13,165 bases of DNA. It comes from Sediminibacterium sp. (lineage in GTDB: Bacteria; Bacteroidota; Bacteroidia; Chitinophagales; Chitinophagaceae). The stretch is from the NCBI GenBank assembly GCA_030158535.1, contig JAOASV010000117.1, positions 1 through 13,165 of the forward strand, in the 5' to 3' direction. The notes beneath the pieces were generated by a model that was not told the origin of the DNA, did not search any database, and saw only the letters and a program-made list of their open reading frames with translations. Shown one piece after another: positions 9,203 through 13,165 of the stretch (positions are counted from its first letter, which is position 1; each line of letters starts with the position of its first letter). A program made the translations under genes and the position numbers.

Positions 9203-10135
9203 TTAATTGTTTTGAAAAGCTCTGGTAGTGGCTTTACTGCCTTCTACTAAATGGATAAATATGTCATTGAGAGAAGGTAAGATTTCATTAAAGCGTTCAA
9301 TTAAAACGTCTTGCTGCAATAAATAATTAAGCACGTGATTACTTGTGTATCCTTCGTTGATTTTTACAATCAGCTGTTGCTTTTCTTGGTGTTCAATGGT
9401 AAAAATAGGGCTAACAAGTGCTGTTGGTTGTCCCTTAAACTGCACGTTAAATTTATTTTCTTTAAATTGTTGTTTAACGTCTGTTACTGTGCCGTCTAGT
9501 ATTTTCTTACCTAGGTTCATGAGTATGATATGATCGCAAATTTCTTCCACTTGTTCCATACGGTGTGTCGAAAATATAATGGTGCTACCTCTTTGCGCTA
9601 GCCCATAAATTTCGTCCTTAATTAAATTGGCATTTAATGGATCTAGTCCACTAAATGGTTCATCAAGTATAATGAGTTTAGGTTCGTGTAAAACGGTGGT
9701 AACAAATTGTAGTTTCTGACTCATCCCTTTACTTAGGTCTTCTACTTTTTTATTCCACCAGCTCTCCATTTCAAATTTCTTGAACCAGTATTTTATTTTT
9801 TCTAAAGATTCTGATTTGCTGAGCCCTTTTAATTGCGCTAGGTACATCGCCTGCTCCCCAATTTTCATCTTTTTGTACAAGCCTCTTTCTTCGGGCATGT
9901 AACCAATATGCACAAAATCGTTTTGTGGATCAAAGGGTTTGCCGTCAAATAGTAAATCACCACTATCGGGGTAAAAAATACCCGTTATCATACGAAGTAA
10001 GGTTGTTTTACCGGCTCCATTAGGGCCTAGTAGACCAAAAATGCTTCCTTGTTTGATAGAAAAACTTACATCATCCACCGCTTTTTGCGTGGCGTAATGT
10101 TTTTGAAGGTTCTTTAACTCTAGAATATTATGCAT
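9203..10135 (-). CDS. ABC transporter ATP-binding protein, NatA-like
   Basis: This cytoplasmic ATPase powers the permease encoded immediately downstream. The 310 residues carry a complete nucleotide-binding domain: Walker A GPNGAGKTT (37-45), the NatA-type segment GYMPEERGLY (78-87) where most ABC ATPases have the Q-loop glutamine, a divergent signature LSKGMSQ (134-140) instead of LSGGQ, Walker B LIILDEP (154-160) with catalytic Glu159, D-loop GLD (163-165) and switch His191 in STH. The last 85 or so residues form the extra C-terminal domain (DUF4162 type) common in exporters of this class. The ATG at 10135 starts a normal N-terminus (MHNILELKNL) with no Shine-Dalgarno. It is the first gene of a two-gene operon transcribed away from the zinc hydrolase gene. 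Function is certain at family level; substrate unknown. Confidence 0.93.
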   Translation of the reverse strand: MHNILELKNLQKHYATQKAVDDVSFSIKQGSIFGLLGPNGAGKTTLLRMITGIFYPDSGDLLFDGKPFDPQNDFVHIGYMPEERGLYKKMKIGEQAMYLAQLKGLSKSESLEKIKYWFKKFEMESWWNKKVEDLSKGMSQKLQFVTTVLHEPKLIILDEPFSGLDPLNANLIKDEIYGLAQRGSTIIFSTHRMEQVEEICDHIILMNLGKKILDGTVTDVKQQFKENKFNVQFKGQPTALVSPIFTIEHQEKQQLIVKINEGYTSNHVLNYLLQQDVLIERFNEILPSLNDIFIHLVEGSKATTRAFQNN

Positions 10136-10212
10136 AGGGGTTAAACTTTGAATATTAAAATTATGAATTATAAGGGCTTGATCCTTTATTTTTTAGGTAA
10201 GGTATTTTTTAA

Positions 10213-10228
10213 TGACAAGCGGTTGTCA
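10213..10228. promoter_or_regulatory. Perfect inverted repeat in the divergent promoter region (candidate operator)
   Basis: TGACAA (10213-10218) and TTGTCA (10223-10228) are perfect reverse complements around the 4-base spacer GCGG. The dyad lies 8 bases upstream of the -7 box of the hydrolase gene, covering the expected -33 region, and on the minus strand it contains TTGACA (10229-10224) facing the ABC operon. It could be a regulator site or part of both promoters. Its role is inferred from position only. Confidence 0.35.
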
Positions 10229-10235
10229 AAAATCT

Positions 10236-10243
10236 TACTTTCG
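10236..10243 (+). promoter_or_regulatory. Putative -7 element of the zinc hydrolase promoter
   Basis: TACTTTCG matches the Bacteroidota -7 consensus TAnnTTTG at seven of eight positions and lies 22 bases before the ATG at 10266, which allows a short leader. The -33 element is not a clean TTG: TGACAA at 10213 is the nearest candidate at suitable spacing. Confidence 0.45.
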
Positions 10244-10265
10244 TGGGCGTAAATACACCTGAATT

Positions 10266-11243
10266 ATGAAATTAACGCGCAGTCTTATTGTATCAGTAGT
10301 TTTAGTAGGTATTCTAATTGTTGGAAGTAGTTGGGGTTTTCTAGTACATAAAACCATTCATCAGTTAGCAGTTTACGAGTTGCCAGCACCACTACAATCC
10401 TTTTTTTACACCCATATCGATAAGGTTGTAGCTGACGCCGTAAGACCCGATCAGCGTAGAAATTCAGATCCTACAGAAGCCACCAAGCACTTTATTGATT
10501 TAGAAATGTTTGGTCCTGATGCCGTAAATAAAATGCCAGAAGAGTGGAGTAAAGCGGTTGCTATATTTACCAAAGATTCACTTATAAAATATGGTTATGT
10601 GCCGTATCATATTATTTATATGCAGTCTAAATTAACGGAGGCCTTTAAGCAAAAAAACAAAGACAGCATTTTGTTTTACGCTGCCGATTTAGGACACTAC
10701 ATTGGAGATGCGCACGTGCCACTTCATACCACCGTTAATTACGATGGTCAATTAACGGGACAAAAGGGTATGCATAATTTATGGGAATCTACAGTGCCTG
10801 ATATTCAAATGGCTCAGTACAATTTATACACCAACCATAAAGCCACTTATTTAACTTCTACGCAAACTGCTATTTGGGTTGCGGTACGCAAGGGTTTTGG
10901 GATGATTGATCATATGCTAGAAACAGAACGTGCGGTTTCTAAAAATTTTACAGAAGCGGATAAGTTTGAAATGAAAATGTGGTACGGAAAAGAAACAAAA
11001 GCTTACACGCTTGCCTTTGCAAAAGCATATGGGCTCGCTTTAAAAAATACAGTGAATGAAAGACTTGTAGAGTCTGCTAATTTAATTGCTGATTTTTGGT
11101 ATACTGCCTGGGTTGATGCAGGTAAGCCAGATTTGTCTTCTTTTGAAAACACTTCTTTAGCGCAAGACTTACAAAAAGAGCTTGGGGCCTATCAGCAAAA
11201 TACGCTGGTTAAAGATGGCTTTTTACGTGCTTTAAAAAGATAG
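10266..11243 (+). CDS. Secreted zinc-dependent hydrolase, S1/P1 nuclease / phospholipase C superfamily
   Basis: Members of this superfamily use three zinc ions to cut phosphodiesters in single-stranded nucleic acids (S1/P1) or phospholipids (bacterial PLC). The 325 residues begin with a signal peptide (basic KLTR, then a hydrophobic run to VGSS). Cleavage before Trp23 would expose the N-terminal tryptophan that coordinates zinc in this fold. All nine expected ligands can be assigned: Trp23, His28, Asp62, His75 (KHFIDLE), His144, Asp148 and His154 (GHYIGDAHVPLH), His170 and Glu174 (HNLWE). The Trp-to-His spacing of five matches P1, while the last ligand is Glu and the His154-His170 gap is short, as in PLC. 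Databases may call such Bacteroidota proteins either zinc-dependent phospholipase C or S1/P1 nuclease; the substrate is not settled by sequence. No T9SS C-terminal domain is visible, so Sec export to the periplasm is likely. Its last 35 bases overlap the 3' end of the opposing FAD dehydrogenase gene. Confidence 0.88.
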   Translation: MKLTRSLIVSVVLVGILIVGSSWGFLVHKTIHQLAVYELPAPLQSFFYTHIDKVVADAVRPDQRRNSDPTEATKHFIDLEMFGPDAVNKMPEEWSKAVAIFTKDSLIKYGYVPYHIIYMQSKLTEAFKQKNKDSILFYAADLGHYIGDAHVPLHTTVNYDGQLTGQKGMHNLWESTVPDIQMAQYNLYTNHKATYLTSTQTAIWVAVRKGFGMIDHMLETERAVSKNFTEADKFEMKMWYGKETKAYTLAFAKAYGLALKNTVNERLVESANLIADFWYTAWVDAGKPDLSSFENTSLAQDLQKELGAYQQNTLVKDGFLRALKR

Positions 11244-12846
11244 CGTCAATAACGCGTTCGCCATCCATGGCAGCGCTTACAATACCGCCAGCATACCCTG
11301 CGCCTTCACCGCAAGGATATAAGTTGCTAATTTCTGGATGGGTTAGTGTGTCAGCGTCTCTAGGGATTCTTACTGGAGAGGATGTCCTGCTTTCTGTGGC
11401 TACTACCTGCGCTTCATTGGTATAATACCCTTTCATTTTTTTGCCAAAAACAACAAATGCGTTCTGTAAATTTTTTCGAATAAAATTGGGTAAAACGTTT
11501 TCTAAATTATGCGTAGATAATCCGGGCAGGTAGCTACAACTAGCAAGTGTAGTAGATGTTTTATTGGTGCTAAAATCTACCATTCTGTTGGCGGGGGCCA
11601 CAAATTTTCCACCACCTGCATCAAAAGATTTTTTCTCTACCATGGCCTGAAAATAAAGCAGTAGTAGGGGGTCGTTTTCCAGTGCATTTATTTGCGCCAT
11701 TGGAAACATGGATTCCAATAATTTTTTATGACTCGCTTCTTTGAAATAATCGAGTGCATCTTGTTTTTGTACCTCTACTACCATGCCACTATTGGCATAC
11801 GGATTATTTCTTTTGCTTGGGCTCCAACCGTTTACCACCAACTGCCCAGCACTGGTAGCTGCTGGTGCAATAATGCCACCTGGGCACATGCAAAAACTAA
11901 ATACGCCTTTGCCATGCACTTGCTCTACAAGTCCGTAGGAGGCGGGAGGTAAATGTTCGTCTCTTAAAATGCAGTGGTATTGAGCCCGGTCTATAATTTC
12001 TTGTGGATGTTCTATTCTTACACCTAGCGCAAAAGGCTTGGCTTCGATGGTTATTTTTTTGCGGCTTAAGAGTTCAAAAATATCATTTGCAGAATGGCCT
12101 GTAGCAAGCACCACAGCGTCTCCTGTAATGGTATTGCCATTTTGTGTTTGCACCGATTTGATCACTCCATTTTCTGCAGTAAAATCCACCATTTTTTGCT
12201 CAAATTCTATAATGCCACCTGCGTCCAAAATTTGGGTGCGCATGGCCTGAATAATTTGAGGCAGTTTGTTGGTGCCTATATGCGGATGCGCGTTGTAGAG
12301 GATTTGTTCTTCGGCGCCATGCTGCACCAATAGTTGAAGGATGCGGTTAATATCACCACGCTTATTACTTCTAGTATATAATTTACCATCTGAATAAGTA
12401 CCTGCGCCGCCTTCTCCAAAACAATAGTTACTTTCTGGATTGACAACCCCTTCTTTATTCAGTGCGGCTAAATCCCGTCGGCGCGCTCTTACTTCTTTAC
12501 CTCTCTCAATAATATGTGGTTTAATGCCTAGTTCTAGGCATTTTAAGGCCGCAAATAGCCCAGCTGGGCCCGCACCTACTATAATGACCTTGTTTTTGGC
12601 ATTTGTAACGTCTATGAAGCTAATAGGGGCAAGGGTTCTGGGCGTAAACGGCTCATCAATAAATGCAAGTAAAGTAAGGTTAATCCATACTTGTTTACTA
12701 CTTCTAGCATCTATCGATTTTTTAATAATATGAAAGCCTGTAACGGATGTAATGCTATGCCCGCCTGCATTTGCTACAAACTGCTTTAAAATAGCAGGAT
12801 CTGCGGCTTCTGAAGGGGTAACTTGTAATTGTACTTGCTTTTGCAT
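11209..12846 (-). CDS. FAD-dependent dehydrogenase, COG2509-like NAD(P)/FAD oxidoreductase
   Basis: A soluble cytoplasmic flavoprotein of an uncharacterised dehydrogenase family (COG2509 type); substrate and pathway are unknown. Of 545 residues, about the first 80 form the family's small N-terminal domain. A Rossmann FAD site follows: VIIVGAGPAGL with Gly91, Gly93 and Gly96, and Glu114 at the end of the second strand for the adenosine ribose. Other family marks are CFGEGGAGTYSDGK (142-155), VVLATGH before the middle of the protein, GGGKFVAPANR, and the C-terminal flavin-contact segment CGEGAGYAGG (512-521). No transmembrane segment is seen. The ATG at 12846-12844 shares its A with the TAA stop of the upstream DUF3127 gene (TAATG), indicating translational coupling, with no Shine-Dalgarno. 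The 3' end overlaps the zinc hydrolase gene by 35 bases on the opposite strand. Family is firm; function is open. Confidence 0.9.
   Translation of the reverse strand: MQKQVQLQVTPSEAADPAILKQFVANAGGHSITSVTGFHIIKKSIDARSSKQVWINLTLLAFIDEPFTPRTLAPISFIDVTNAKNKVIIVGAGPAGLFAALKCLELGIKPHIIERGKEVRARRRDLAALNKEGVVNPESNYCFGEGGAGTYSDGKLYTRSNKRGDINRILQLLVQHGAEEQILYNAHPHIGTNKLPQIIQAMRTQILDAGGIIEFEQKMVDFTAENGVIKSVQTQNGNTITGDAVVLATGHSANDIFELLSRKKITIEAKPFALGVRIEHPQEIIDRAQYHCILRDEHLPPASYGLVEQVHGKGVFSFCMCPGGIIAPAATSAGQLVVNGWSPSKRNNPYANSGMVVEVQKQDALDYFKEASHKKLLESMFPMAQINALENDPLLLLYFQAMVEKKSFDAGGGKFVAPANRMVDFSTNKTSTTLASCSYLPGLSTHNLENVLPNFIRKNLQNAFVVFGKKMKGYYTNEAQVVATESRTSSPVRIPRDADTLTHPEISNLYPCGEGAGYAGGIVSAAMDGERVIDAIFLKHVKSHL
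11219..11239. terminator. AT-rich hairpin inside the overlapping convergent gene ends
   Basis: CTTTTTA (11219-11225) and TAAAAAG (11233-11239) form a perfect 7-bp stem with a 7-base loop, within the 35 bases that code on both strands. It resembles the hairpin at the sprA/permease junction in stem length, loop size and sequence style. No U-tract follows, so terminator function is tentative. Confidence 0.3.
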
Positions 12847-13165
12847 TAGAAAGGAAGGTCATCTACCGCGTCTTGGGTAGGTGGCATGTCAAAATATTCG
12901 TTAGCATTTGCGTTGTCTTGGCCTAATTTGACCCCTTCCATGCGCCATGCATCCAAATTTGTAATAAAATTTTCTTTACCCTCTTTTACCCACTTGGTTC
13001 CCTTGATATTGAACTGAACTCGTACGTCATCCCCTAGGTTGTACTTGTCGGGCATGGCCGTCTTGTCCTGAACACATTGAAATTTTATGTAATTAGTAAT
13101 GCTGCGACCTCCAATGTCTTCGGTCTTTTCAATTACAAATTCCCTGGTTTTAAAGGTCTCTGTAC
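12846..13165 (-). CDS. DUF3127 protein, OB-fold SSB-like (5' truncated by the window edge)
   Basis: The frame continues past the in-frame ATG at 13055 to the right edge, reading TETFKTREFVIEKTED, the conserved first strands of DUF3127, so that ATG is internal and perhaps 15 to 20 N-terminal residues are missing. About 105 residues are visible. The body has the family pattern: REFVIE, then YIKFQC, then a DDVRVQFNIKG strand and FITNLDAWRMEGV near the end of the domain, compatible with a small OB fold. A polar Asn/Asp/Pro-rich linker of about 25 residues leads to the terminal DDLPF, which looks like the acidic tip of single-stranded DNA-binding protein. DUF3127 has no established function that I know of; DNA binding is inference. 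The TAA stop overlaps the start of the FAD dehydrogenase gene by one base, so the two are translated from one message. Confidence 0.85.
   Translation of the reverse strand, partial: TETFKTREFVIEKTEDIGGRSITNYIKFQCVQDKTAMPDKYNLGDDVRVQFNIKGTKWVKEGKENFITNLDAWRMEGVKLGQDNANANEYFDMPPTQDAVDDLPF

Noticed and set aside
10171..10188. Short hairpin AAGG/CCTT between the divergent genes
   Set aside because: The stem is only four base pairs, within chance expectation, and not at a position that suggests a role.
12440..12733. 97-codon open frame on the plus strand
   Set aside because: It is antisense to the FAD site of the dehydrogenase gene and has no recognisable domain.
13053..13055. ATG at 13055 as the start of a 69-residue DUF3127 protein
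   Set aside because: The frame stays open to the right edge and encodes the conserved first strands of the domain, so this methionine is internal.
1..13165. A hidden defence, mobile or CRISPR system
   Set aside because: No repeats with spacers, terminal inverted repeats, transposase, integrase, toxin-antitoxin pair or nuclease-helicase cluster was found; every stretch longer than about 150 bases is covered by a conserved gene.

Overview
This window is an ordinary chromosomal stretch from a Bacteroidota bacterium. The strongest evidence is a full-length SprA, the giant outer-membrane translocon of the type IX secretion system (T9SS), which is confined to that phylum. Supporting signs are the AT-rich leaders without Shine-Dalgarno sequences, a -7 box close to the Bacteroidota consensus TAnnTTTG, and a DUF3127 protein. 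The protein style suggests Chitinophagales or a near relative, but this is an impression, not a demonstrated placement.

Layout, left to right. (1) The 3' two-thirds of ruvA (Holliday-junction recognition) runs off the left edge. (2) After 38 bases comes sprA on the same strand, 2462 codons and more than half of the window, with an apparent TTG start. (3) Tail-to-tail with sprA, only 8 bases away, is a two-gene minus-strand operon encoding a NatA/NatB-type ABC exporter (ATPase first, permease second). (4) A 130-base divergent intergenic region holds a perfect 6-bp inverted repeat and a plausible promoter. (5) It leads into a secreted S1/P1-nuclease / phospholipase-C-type zinc hydrolase on the plus strand, in which all nine expected metal ligands can be identified. 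(6) The 3' end of that gene overlaps by 35 bases the 3' end of a minus-strand FAD-dependent dehydrogenase. (7) The dehydrogenase is translationally coupled (TAATG) to an upstream DUF3127 gene, which is cut by the right edge and whose product ends in an SSB-like acidic tip, DDLPF.

The genes form four transcription units: ruvA-sprA, the ABC pair, the hydrolase, and DUF3127-FAD dehydrogenase. They do not form one obvious system. SprA (T9SS) and the zinc hydrolase (Sec export) both act in the cell envelope. RuvA and, by inference, DUF3127 act on DNA. I see no tRNA, rRNA, CRISPR array, insertion sequence, phage gene or defence locus. I found no clear case for a new multi-gene system. The most interesting leads are the SSB-like tail on DUF3127 and its coupling to the flavoprotein, the mixed metal site of the hydrolase, and the start region of sprA.
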